A stretch of DNA of 12,157 nucleotides from Acidobacteriota bacterium. Its GTDB lineage: Bacteria > Acidobacteriota > Blastocatellia > RBC074. Numbering within the stretch: the first letter of the stretch is position 1; each line of letters starts with the position of its first letter. Made by a program: the position numbers and the translations under genes. The notes beneath the pieces were generated by a model. The model was not told where the DNA came from and made no database searches. It worked only from the letters and a program-made list of their open reading frames with translations. The stretch is from positions 1 to 12,157 of the forward strand of contig JAGNMH010000077.1 in NCBI GenBank assembly GCA_017991275.1. The letters run 5' to 3'. Below are positions 1-8,643 of this stretch, one piece after another.

Positions 1-249
1 GCAATCAGCAATTTGGTGACGAAGCTTCAGAGAAATTTATTGGAATACTATCGTCAGGCTCCGGCAGATCAACGCTTACGACGACTCGGAGAAATCAGCT
101 TGATGTTCAGGGTATCCACCTTTCAGGTTGGCCAGCAAACGATCAAGACTGCCGCTGAGGGAGCCAGCGCAACAACCGACATCGCCTCGTTCCAGGGGAC
201 ATACGGTTGTCCGCCCGGCACGTCCTGCATTGATGGAAACTGCGTTTAA
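1..249 (+). CDS. Small Cys-tailed protein, paralogue 1 (5' partial)
   Basis: The reading frame is open from base 1 to the TAA at 247-249, giving 82 visible residues; the N-terminus lies outside the window. The protein ends in G-C-P-P-G-T-S-C-I-D-G-N-C-V with valine as last residue. It aligns along its visible length with the next gene: a shared L-x-Y-Y, then R-L-x-R-x-x-E-I-x-x-x-F-R, then the tri-Cys tail with identical spacing. There is an internal ATG-like start (GTG at 16), but the similarity to the paralogue continues to the edge, so I treat the gene as truncated by the window and not as starting there. No signal peptide or membrane segment is visible in this part. The charged helical N-part plus short Cys-rich tail is the architecture of a ribosomally made peptide precursor (leader plus core), but this is inference; I do not recognise the family. 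A small metal-binding protein is the alternative. Confidence 0.7.
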   Translation, partial: AISNLVTKLQRNLLEYYRQAPADQRLRRLGEISLMFRVSTFQVGQQTIKTAAEGASATTDIASFQGTYGCPPGTSCIDGNCV

Positions 250-324
250 CACAAACACAATCAAACAGAAACTCACATAACAAATTCGCGGAAAGCTCCG
301 CTTAACCCTCAAAGGAGATCAATA

Positions 325-738
325 ATGGCTAGACAGATTACGACTACCCCGGAAACCCCAGCAACTTTCTTGAGACTCGAATTGGCTGCATTTGCGTCCG
401 GCGACCGAAACGTGGATCGCAAAACGCTTGCGCCAATTCCCGATGGAGATGAATCCCAAAATATTCCCTTCATCAAGGCGCTCTGCGAATCGTTTCAGGC
501 CAAAGCCCTGGCCTATTACAACGCGGGCGGTGACGAGCAAGATCGGTTGGAACGAGTGGCCGAAATCGGTCAGGCATTTCGGGAAATCAGTTTCAAGAAA
601 AACAACCAGACCTTCACCCTTGCTTCTGACAACGCGGGGCTGACGGCAGCGGAAGCCTATAAAATCGGAGCCGAAGGCTGTCCGCCGGGAACGATGTGCG
701 TTGATCGAACTTGCGTGGGAAACCCGGAGATCGGTTGA
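325..738 (+). CDS. Small Cys-tailed protein, paralogue 2
   Basis: This is a 137-residue protein of unknown function. The ATG at 325 is preceded by a good Shine-Dalgarno, GGAG at 314-317, 7 bases upstream, so the start is well fixed. Residues 1-50 are polar with no signal peptide; roughly 50-115 is predicted helical and charged and matches paralogue 1 (L-A-Y-Y, R-L-E-R-V-A-E-I, F-R-E-I). The tail has C-P-P-G-T-M-C-V-D-R-T-C-V and then six extra residues (G-N-P-E-I-G) that paralogue 1 lacks. Three Cys at spacing C-x5-C-x4-C are conserved between the copies although the body has diverged strongly, so selection seems concentrated on the tail. The gene starts 75 bases after paralogue 1 and stops 2 bases before the mobA-like ATG, so the three are probably co-transcribed. 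A RiPP-like precursor is a reasonable hypothesis; no maturation enzyme or transporter is in view. Confidence 0.8.
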   Translation: MARQITTTPETPATFLRLELAAFASGDRNVDRKTLAPIPDGDESQNIPFIKALCESFQAKALAYYNAGGDEQDRLERVAEIGQAFREISFKKNNQTFTLASDNAGLTAAEAYKIGAEGCPPGTMCVDRTCVGNPEIG

Positions 739-740
739 AA

Positions 741-1571
741 ATGCTGATGGCAGATCGTTCGGAAATCCTGGTTCACGCTTTTATCCAGGCCGGTGGCCGC
801 AGCTCGCGGATGGGCACGGACAAGGCTTGGTTGGAAATCAATGGACGCTCGATGGTCGAATACGTGCTGGCGGCGGCTGAACCTGTCGCCGCCAGCCTTT
901 CCATCGTCATCAACCAAGCCAGCCCAAATGCCAACCGTTACCGCGAACTTGCCGCCAGGTGGAATGCCCGGCTGCTTTACGACCTGCACGATCACAAAGG
1001 CCCGCTCGGAGGCATTAACACCGCGCTGACACACTGCGGTGAACACGAATCGGCGCTGATTCTCGCCTGCGACCTGCCGTTTATCACGACAGAGTTCCTG
1101 TCATTTCTTTGCAAAATTCATCAGGCAGGCACTCAGCACTCAGCACTCAGCACTCCGCACTTCATCACCGTTCCGACAGATCAAGAAGGTCGCCTGCAAC
1201 CGCTCACCGCGATTTACGATCAAGCTTGTTTGCCTGCGATTGAAGAAATGCTGGCGGCTGATCGGCTGAAGGTGGATCGGTTGTTTGAAAAAGTGCCAAC
1301 TGGGGTAATTTCTTTTGACGCGATTGCCGACTTTGGTGGTTCTCAACTACTCTTTCACAACATGAACTCAAGCGAAGACTTGCAACTCTCAATCACCAAA
1401 ACTCAGGCCGAAAAGTTTCGGCTGACGCTCGAACAGTTCGATGACAATCCAGTCGCGCATCCGGGCGTTCACCCGAAACTGATTAAAGCTCAACGCGAAG
1501 CCATCGCCAGCCAGCTTGAAACTTTGCGCCAAGACATCGAAGCGATTGAAGGCCAATTGAAGACCAATTGA
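741..1571 (+). CDS. mobA: MobA-like molybdenum cofactor guanylyltransferase with C-terminal helical extension
   Basis: This is a 276-residue protein. MobA transfers GMP from GTP to molybdopterin to make the bis-MGD/MGD cofactor, in the cytoplasm. Seen here: the nucleotide-binding signature A-G-G-R-S-S-R-M-G-T-D-K at residues 17-28, G-P-L-G-G-I at 87-92, A-C-D-L-P-F around the metal-binding D111, R-L-Q-P-L near 150, and the family's usual end, N-M-N-S-S-E-D, at 207-213. I chose the ATG at 741 (GGAGA at 726-730, 10 bases upstream); an ATG at 747 is also possible. Another MobA-like NTP transferase role cannot be excluded. About 60 residues follow the normal end of the domain: a charged helical stretch with K-T-Q-A-E-K-F and K-A-Q-R-E-A that resembles the helical N-terminal module of some XRE-type antitoxins (from memory). 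The insert near residues 130-142 is encoded by a heptanucleotide repeat. No other cofactor-synthesis gene is visible. Confidence 0.85.
   Translation: MLMADRSEILVHAFIQAGGRSSRMGTDKAWLEINGRSMVEYVLAAAEPVAASLSIVINQASPNANRYRELAARWNARLLYDLHDHKGPLGGINTALTHCGEHESALILACDLPFITTEFLSFLCKIHQAGTQHSALSTPHFITVPTDQEGRLQPLTAIYDQACLPAIEEMLAADRLKVDRLFEKVPTGVISFDAIADFGGSQLLFHNMNSSEDLQLSITKTQAEKFRLTLEQFDDNPVAHPGVHPKLIKAQREAIASQLETLRQDIEAIEGQLKTN
1131..1158 (+). repeat. Heptanucleotide tandem repeat inside mobA-like gene
   Basis: Three exact copies of ACTCAGC start at 1131, 1138 and 1145, followed by a fourth with one change (ACTCCGC) at 1152. The unit is not a multiple of three, so gain or loss of one copy would shift the reading frame of the mobA-like gene. 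In the protein it encodes a Ser/His/Thr-rich loop between the metal-site half and the C-terminal half of the domain, where a MobA protein tolerates insertions. Confidence 0.9.
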
Positions 1572-1580
1572 AGACCAATT
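1553..1580 (+). repeat. 11-base tandem duplication at the mobA-like stop codon
   Basis: CCAATTGAAGA occurs twice in tandem (1553-1563, 1564-1574), followed by a partial third copy, CCAATT, at 1575-1580. The TGA stop (1569-1571) lies inside the second copy. Removing one copy would keep the frame open for about 10 more codons, to a TAG after N-F-G-Q-N-L, so the present C-terminus was probably set by this duplication. Confidence 0.85.
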
Positions 1581-1664
1581 CAGGCAACCAAAATTTTGGC
1601 CAAAATTTGTAGTTTGCTCAGTCCGCAACCCGTCCGCTACACTTGCGTTTCAAGAACAAAACAA

Positions 1665-1878
1665 GTCACTGTTCAGCCTCTTCGCCGCGTTAGCGGCGCT
1701 TGAATTTAGCCGTGGGTTTCAACCCACGGTGGTATGCGAAATTTCCTCTACGTCGCGTCAGCGACGACTGAATTCAGCCGTCGCTGACGCGACGTAGAGG
1801 TCTTTCTCAGGCTACCCGGCGTTGAAACGCCGGGCTAAAGTCAGCCGTCACTCCGTGACGAAGAGGCTGAGCAGTCAC
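1665..1878. mobile_element. MITE-like palindromic element with 8-base target duplication (copy A)
   Basis: This 214-base non-coding element fills most of the 345-base gap between the mobA-like gene and uvrA. The 20-base ends (1665-1684 and 1859-1878) are inverted repeats with two mismatches. Immediately outside both ends is the same octamer, CAAAACAA (1657-1664 and 1879-1886), as expected of a target-site duplication. Inside are ordered hairpins: 1683-1698 (CGCCGC/GCGGCG), 1710-1729 (CCGTGGGTT/AACCCACGG), a perfect 22-base inverted repeat 1745-1766/1779-1800, 1815-1834 (CCCGGCGTT/AACGCCGGG) and 1846-1860 (CGTCA/TGACG). A 36-base block at 1677-1712 recurs at 1745-1780 with 29 matches. No transposase frame is present, so it would need a partner transposase in trans. 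The termini match the element at 9327-9530. The rest of the gap (1572-1656, 1887-1916) holds nothing I recognise. Confidence 0.8.
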
Positions 1879-1916
1879 CAAAACAAAATTTTTCTGTGGC
1901 AGACGGCTGACTTTGT

Positions 1917-4745
<2,829 letters not shown>

Positions 4746-4772
4746 CCGCGGACAGTCGCTTATAAGAGTTTA

Positions 4773-4786
4773 TTTCCGAACGGAAA
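4773..4786. promoter_or_regulatory. Short dyad upstream of the toxin-antitoxin pair
   Basis: TTTCCG-AA-CGGAAA is a perfect 14-base dyad, 82 bases before the higB-like start and just before a TTGACC (4793-4798) that could serve as a -35 box; I see no good -10 at the right spacing. HigA-type antitoxins autoregulate by binding dyads near their promoter, so an operator is possible. A two-base centre makes it a poor RNA hairpin and no T-run follows, so a uvrA terminator is less likely. Such a short dyad can also arise by chance. Confidence 0.2.
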
Positions 4787-4868
4787 ATTTGCTTGACCCA
4801 GAGTTCCCAACATGGAAACCTTACGCCTGTTTGGTAATGGTCGAAAAAATCTGCTGGTAGGTGCGTGA

Positions 4869-5171
4869 ATGAGGATCATCTCTTACGGGAAAATCAGGGA
4901 GTTTTATGAGCTTCACCCTGAGAGTCAGCCTTCTCTCGACGCCTGGTATGACATTACTGCTGACGCTGATTGGAAGACTTTTGCGGATGTTCGCAAGACG
5001 TTTCGCAGAGCAGATGTTTATGGAACTTGTACGATTTTCGATGTTGGCAACAACAAATATAGGCTGATCGCCTGGGTGAGCTATAAAACTCATAAGGTCT
5101 TCATCAGGAGTGTGATGACGCATGCTGAATACGACAAAGACAAATGGAAAAGTGATTGCCAAAAAAGTTAA
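4869..5171 (+). CDS. higB: HigB-type mRNA interferase toxin
   Basis: A 100-residue protein of the RelE/ParE-like HigB toxin family, which cuts mRNA at the ribosome when not bound by its antitoxin. Family features seen: the start M-R-I-I-S-Y-G-K-I-R-E-F with H-P-E-S after it, the A-D-W-K-T-F-A-D-V-R block, then N-K-Y-R-L-I-A-W-V-S-Y and the C-terminal T-H-A-E-Y-D at residues 84-89, the most recognisable mark of this family. Length is normal (about 95-105). The start ATG at 4869 has a weak TAGGTG 5 bases upstream. Toxin precedes antitoxin, the usual order in hig systems, and the two genes overlap by 50 bases. The region looks less GC-rich than uvrA, compatible with horizontal arrival. No disruption is seen, so the toxin is probably active. 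Confidence 0.92.
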   Translation: MRIISYGKIREFYELHPESQPSLDAWYDITADADWKTFADVRKTFRRADVYGTCTIFDVGNNKYRLIAWVSYKTHKVFIRSVMTHAEYDKDKWKSDCQKS

Positions 5172-5556
5172 TCGTGAAAAGTACGGAAGTCTGCTGGCTT
5201 CTGCATTGCCGATAGTCATCCGTACCAAAGCTGAGAACAATTATTATCTGGCCGTCGTCGAAGGCTTGATGCTAAAAGGTGACGAGATAAGCAAAGAGGA
5301 AGAAGCCTTGCTTGACCTGCTGGCTTTGCTAATCGAAACCTTTGAGCGTAGGTATTATCGAATCGAAAAGTCTACGCCACGCGAGATACTTAATGAGCTT
5401 ATTGCGGCAAACCGGCTGAAGCAAAGCGACTTGTTGCCTGTGTTTGGCTCAAAGGGCCGGGTGTCGGAAGTCGTCAACGGCAAGCGCGAAATCACCAAAG
5501 AACAAGCCAGACGACTTGCCGATTTTTTTCATGTCTCAGCCGATCTGTTTATCTGA
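5122..5556 (+). CDS. higA: HigA-type antitoxin, XRE helix-turn-helix
   Basis: A 144-residue antitoxin that should bind and neutralise the upstream HigB and repress the shared operon. The C-terminal part, about residues 85-144, is the HTH region: P-R-E-I-L-N-E-L-I, L-K-Q-S-D-L-L-P-V-F-G, then the very typical G-R-V-S-E-V-V-N-G-K-R-E and L-A-D-F-F-H-V. Residues about 20-80 are acidic and helical (E-E-E-A-L-L-D-L-L-A-L-L-I-E-T-F-E-R-R), the family's linker/toxin-binding part. The ATG at 5122 lies inside higB; AGGAG at 5106-5110 sits 11 bases before it. An in-frame GTG at 5152 is an alternative. Overlapping frames imply translational coupling of toxin and antitoxin. Confidence 0.92.
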   Translation: MLNTTKTNGKVIAKKVNREKYGSLLASALPIVIRTKAENNYYLAVVEGLMLKGDEISKEEEALLDLLALLIETFERRYYRIEKSTPREILNELIAANRLKQSDLLPVFGSKGRVSEVVNGKREITKEQARRLADFFHVSADLFI

Positions 5557-5593
5557 GCAAACCCGAAACAAACTTGGGACGGTTACTGCCACC

Positions 5594-6367
5594 TTGAAAA
5601 TCTCCGCTAAGATCAACGTTTACAACGAAGAAGCGAATATTCCCGCGCTGTGCGAAAGCTTGGCCTGGGTGGATGAAATTGTCATTTGCGATTCGTATTC
5701 GACCGACCGCACGGTGGAGCTGGCCAGACAATACACGGACAAAATCTTTTACCGTGAATTTCGCGGTTACAAGGACAAACACGAATACTCCGATTCGATG
5801 ACAACCGGCGATTGGATTTTGTGGATGGACGCCGACGAACGAGTGACGCCGGAATTACGCTCGGCCATCGAATCGTTGAAACAACGCGATCCCGCGACAA
5901 TGCCCGACGCGTTTTGGATTTCTCGGAAGACGAATTTTCTTGGCCGATGGATTTTGCATTCGGGCTGGTTTCCCGATTTTCAGATGAGGCTTTATCGCAA
6001 AACTGCCAGTTATTGGGACGGAGTAGCTCCGCACGAAGTCGCTCACGTGCGTGGGCGAACCGAAAAACTGCCGGGCCTTTTGCTCCATTACACGGCGGAC
6101 GACCTGACCGATTATCACCGCCGAGTGAATACCTACGCGACGCTTTCAGCCGAACACATTGTCAACAAAGGCAAACGCGCGCGCGGCATTGATCTGTTCA
6201 TCCTGCCGCTTGCCGCATTTATTCGCAGCTATCTGGTGAAACTGGGATTCCTGGACGGCATTCAAGGGTTAATTATCGCGGGCTTTACGGCTTACGGAGT
6301 GTTTCTGCGGTACGCCAAGGTTTGGGAGACACAGCAAACCAATCAAGTTACTGGCCAAAATTCCTGA
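5594..6367 (+). CDS. Family 2 glycosyltransferase, WaaE/KdtX-like
   Basis: A GT-A fold inverting glycosyltransferase, about 257 residues, of the group that includes the lipopolysaccharide core enzyme WaaE/KdtX; it probably adds a hexose from a nucleotide sugar to an envelope glycan. Seen: the opening beta strand and I-N-V-Y-N-E-E-A-N-I (residues 7-16), D-E-I-V-I-C-D-S-Y-S-T-D-R-T (27-40), the metal-binding D-A-D-E at 79-82, and W-F-P-D-F-Q-M-R-L-Y-R with H-Y-T-A-D-D-L further on. The C-terminus has a hydrophobic helix pair around F-I-L-P-L-A-A-F-I-R and G-L-I-I-A-G-F-T-A-Y, suggesting membrane association. The start is uncertain: the conserved domain begins at TTG 5594, where I place it, but ATG 5531, inside higA, is also in frame and would add 21 residues. 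Neither has a strong Shine-Dalgarno. The acceptor is unknown and no sugar-operon neighbours are present. Confidence 0.85.
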   Translation: MKISAKINVYNEEANIPALCESLAWVDEIVICDSYSTDRTVELARQYTDKIFYREFRGYKDKHEYSDSMTTGDWILWMDADERVTPELRSAIESLKQRDPATMPDAFWISRKTNFLGRWILHSGWFPDFQMRLYRKTASYWDGVAPHEVAHVRGRTEKLPGLLLHYTADDLTDYHRRVNTYATLSAEHIVNKGKRARGIDLFILPLAAFIRSYLVKLGFLDGIQGLIIAGFTAYGVFLRYAKVWETQQTNQVTGQNS

Positions 6368-6471
6368 ATAGGTGTAATTCACTGCGAAAGTTTTTCGGTT
6401 GGAAACCTTATCGGATTGTTGCGGCTGGTCCACAACCATTCAACCGAAAATTTCCCAATAAGGAGTTCGCT

Positions 6472-7704
6472 ATGTCCTGTCTTTCATTCCCTCGTAGCCT
6501 GTTGACGGCAACTTTGTTGCTATGTTTTTCCACCGCAGCCCTCTCCGCAAGCGACGTCACGCCGTTCAACTTCAAATCCGAAAACGGCCAAGCTGGATTT
6601 ACTTTGAAGAAAGATTTCCACCCGGTCATTGCCGAAATCGAGTTGCAGGTAAGGCACGTCAATAGAACAATTTTTGAAGTTCAGATGCCTGCAGACCAAA
6701 TGCTGATTTGGCCAAAGCGAGATTCAATTCCCGAACCCGGGCAAGATCCCGAATTCGGGTTCAAGCTGGCCATGAAAGACCATGAAGGCGTGTGGCTGTA
6801 TTTTTACGGTTATTTTTACCGCGATGGCGGAAAGCTGACCTTTGCGCTGTCGCAGGAAAGGGCAGGATTGGTTGGGCCGACGCCTATGGAGTTTTACAAA
6901 GCCCTGACGGAAAAAGCTCCTGCCAATGGGGCGGCTTGGTTGTTTTATGGAATTGCTCTGACTGCGAAACACGAGAAGAATTTTGTGCTCTTCACTTCGC
7001 CACCGCCACCGCCGCCGCCTCCACCTCCACCGCCACCTCCCGGAGCCAAAACGATTGAGTTGTCGAAAATGCCGCCAAGTCCGCCAAGTCCGCCAATCCC
7101 GAAAGACACTGATGAAGATTTGAAGCGATATGCTGAAGAGGAACGGCAACGCAAAGCCAAAGAGCTAGCAATGCGAAAAGAAATGACCGCTACGATTCTG
7201 CCTGCAATTCGCAAGGCTTACGATCTGGCTAACGATTGCCAGACCAAGGACGCGGTCATGTCGTACCTGAACCGAATTGCGGTTTCGCTGAACAACCGAC
7301 AGGAAGCCAGGCAATGGTTGCTGACGCGTGCCGAAAGCGACTGTGCAAGTAAAGAATCGGTTGCTGAAAGTTATTACGCTTTGGGTGTCGAAGAATGGTC
7401 GTGCGCTTATGATTTGATTGAGAGGTATACGAACCCAAAACTAAAAGCCGCCGACCCGTTCCATTTTCGCGCCATTACAAGATCGGAAGACAAACGGCAA
7501 TTCGATGCCTGCTTGGCCGCTGGATTTCAATATATCGAAAAGGCTTTGGAGGCCAATCCGGATTACGCGGATGCGATGTTCTACAAAAGCCTGCTTTATC
7601 GGGAGAAGCAAATGGTGACGGCTGATCCGGTTGAACATAAAGAACTGGGCGACGAGGCGATGAAAATTGCCGAACGCGCTGGAAAAATTCAGAGCGGCAG
7701 GTAA
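6472..7704 (+). CDS. Exported protein with polyproline hinge and TPR-like C-terminal domain
   Basis: A 410-residue protein, not assigned to a named family. The start is clear: AAGGAG at 6460-6465, 6 bases before ATG 6472, followed by a Sec signal peptide (positive R8, hydrophobic 10-23, likely cleavage after A26). It lacks a lipobox, so it is periplasmic or surface-exposed and not a lipoprotein. Residues about 27-170 look beta-rich (V-W-L-Y-F-Y-G-Y-F-Y-R-D-G-G). A run of 14 prolines (177-190) and then P-P-S-P-P-S-P-P-I-P form a stiff linker. A highly charged helix (E-E-E-R-Q-R-K-A-K-E-L) leads to a helical region (about 235-410) with TPR-like spacing: A-E-S-Y-Y-A-L-G-V and Y-I-E-K-A-L-E-A-N-P-D-Y-A-D-A. 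Several Cys in that part could form disulfides. A role as a scaffold across the envelope is a guess. It converges on the RDD gene with 6 bases between stops. Confidence 0.8.
   Translation: MSCLSFPRSLLTATLLLCFSTAALSASDVTPFNFKSENGQAGFTLKKDFHPVIAEIELQVRHVNRTIFEVQMPADQMLIWPKRDSIPEPGQDPEFGFKLAMKDHEGVWLYFYGYFYRDGGKLTFALSQERAGLVGPTPMEFYKALTEKAPANGAAWLFYGIALTAKHEKNFVLFTSPPPPPPPPPPPPPPGAKTIELSKMPPSPPSPPIPKDTDEDLKRYAEEERQRKAKELAMRKEMTATILPAIRKAYDLANDCQTKDAVMSYLNRIAVSLNNRQEARQWLLTRAESDCASKESVAESYYALGVEEWSCAYDLIERYTNPKLKAADPFHFRAITRSEDKRQFDACLAAGFQYIEKALEANPDYADAMFYKSLLYREKQMVTADPVEHKELGDEAMKIAERAGKIQSGR
7000..7041 (+). repeat. Polyproline codon run
   Basis: Fourteen consecutive CCN codons use CCA, CCG, CCT and CCC in mixed order, so the run is conserved at the protein level and is not a simple triplet expansion. 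A second repeat, CCGCCAAGT twice plus CCGCCAATC (7072-7098), follows 30 bases later and encodes P-P-S-P-P-S-P-P-I. Long proline runs usually need elongation factor P for translation. Confidence 0.95.
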
Positions 7705-7710
7705 TCACCA

Positions 7711-8532
7711 TCAATTGTTGTATTTTTTCTGCACCCGGTAACGAGCCAGCACTTCTTCCAGAAAGCCTTCGTAATTGAAGGTTGCGGGATCGTAACCGGG
7801 TCGAATTTTTTCCATCAACGGAACGCTGACTCGCCAGGCCAGCCATTGGCGGGGTTGATCGGGCAGGTCGTAACGGCGGCGCAGGTAATTTTCGACGACG
7901 ATGATGTCTGCCGCTTCCAGCACACGAACTTCACCGTGAAAATTTACCGGATTGGCGACACGTCGCATGGCTGAATCAATGACTTCACTTTCAAAAACTT
8001 CGTTGAACGTCGGGGCTTCGGCAGTACGCTCTTTGACGACGACCGTGTTGGCTACGAAATCACCTAAGCGTTTGGCCTGCTCGCTGGCGAATACTGAAAC
8101 GATGCCTATCGAATAAAAAAAGCCCGGCTGCATGTCCATCAACCGTAATAAGTTGCGGTTCAAAGCCGAAAAGAAGGTGACGGGGCGGCCATCCTGTTGA
8201 ATCACGCGCAGTTTCAGCAAGCGTTTGCCCGGAGTCTGACCGCTCCAAATCGTCTCGAAGAAAACGAAGTAGCCGAAGAGCAGAACAAAGCCAACCAGAA
8301 TCGCCAGAGCTATGATCCACAAACTTCCCTGGCTGAATCCCTGAACGATTTTGTCTCCGAGGTCGCGGACTCCTGCGCTGAGTTTGAAAGCCAGAAAGGC
8401 CGTCAGCGCAATCGCCACAATTTGAATCGCGTGATCAATTGCGCAGGCAAGAAACCGATTCCCCATCGTCGCCAGCGCGAAATGGAGTTCGACGTGTTCG
8501 GGAGTTTCGATGACCAGAGTTTCGTCAGCCAT
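7711..8532 (-). CDS. RDD family integral membrane protein
   Basis: A 273-residue inner-membrane protein of the RDD family, whose function is poorly defined (some members act in ion or osmolyte transport). Family marks: residues 24-34 (G-N-R-F-L-A-C-A-I-D-H), giving the R26 and D33 of the name with H34 in place of the second Asp, and S-G-Q-T-P-G-K-R-L-L-K-L-R-V after the second membrane segment. I see three hydrophobic segments: about 28-52, 72-96 (I-I-A-L-A-I-L-V-G-F-V-L-L-F) and 137-152 (F-F-Y-S-I-G-I-V-S-V-F). About 100 residues beyond the core are polar, probably cytoplasmic, and of unknown role. The start ATG at 8532 fits the family but no Shine-Dalgarno is visible. RDD genes often sit with DUF58/MoxR-type genes; here the upstream neighbour on the same strand is a DUF4252 gene, 111 bases away across an inverted repeat. 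Confidence 0.9.
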   Translation of the reverse strand: MADETLVIETPEHVELHFALATMGNRFLACAIDHAIQIVAIALTAFLAFKLSAGVRDLGDKIVQGFSQGSLWIIALAILVGFVLLFGYFVFFETIWSGQTPGKRLLKLRVIQQDGRPVTFFSALNRNLLRLMDMQPGFFYSIGIVSVFASEQAKRLGDFVANTVVVKERTAEAPTFNEVFESEVIDSAMRRVANPVNFHGEVRVLEAADIIVVENYLRRRYDLPDQPRQWLAWRVSVPLMEKIRPGYDPATFNYEGFLEEVLARYRVQKKYNN

Positions 8533-8570
8533 GCGCGCATTGTAATTGCGGAAGGGCGATTTTGGAATTT

Positions 8571-8640
8571 TGGATTTTGAATTCTTGATTTTGAATTGAG
8601 GCGTTCGCTCGGCAATCCGAAATCAAGAATTTAGAATCCA
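8571..8640. repeat. AT-rich imperfect inverted repeat (28-base arms)
   Basis: Arms 8571-8598 and 8613-8640 are reverse complements with 24 of 28 matches, around a 14-base GC-rich loop. The text is of the GGATTTTGAATTCTTGATTT type, which I recall as a dispersed intergenic repeat in several bacterial phyla. It fills the gap between the RDD start and the DUF4252 stop and could fold as a hairpin in a minus-strand transcript. Confidence 0.8.
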
Positions 8641-8643
8641 GAA

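Noticed and set aside
1131..1158. Heptamer array as a CRISPR
   Set aside because: Units of 7 bases without spacers inside a coding gene are not CRISPR repeats; no array of regular repeats and spacers occurs in the window.
1683..1860. Palindromes as ordinary Rho-independent terminators
   Set aside because: No T-run follows the stems, and the shared ends and flanking duplications explain them better as a mobile element.
4793..4840. A sigma-70 promoter for the toxin-antitoxin pair
   Set aside because: TTGACC is present but no acceptable -10 hexamer lies 16-19 bases downstream.
5444..5593. Upstream extension of the glycosyltransferase into higA
   Set aside because: The extra residues are a shifted-frame reading of the HigA helix-turn-helix and precede the conserved GT start.
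6392..6450. 10-base inverted repeat TTTTCGGTTG / CAACCGAAAA between the glycosyltransferase and the next gene
   Set aside because: Arms are short and 39 bases apart; it may be a weak structure or operator but is not beyond chance.
6322..6471. Upstream extension of the polyproline protein into the glycosyltransferase
   Set aside because: The strong AAGGAG and the signal peptide both point to ATG 6472; the extension would bury the signal peptide.
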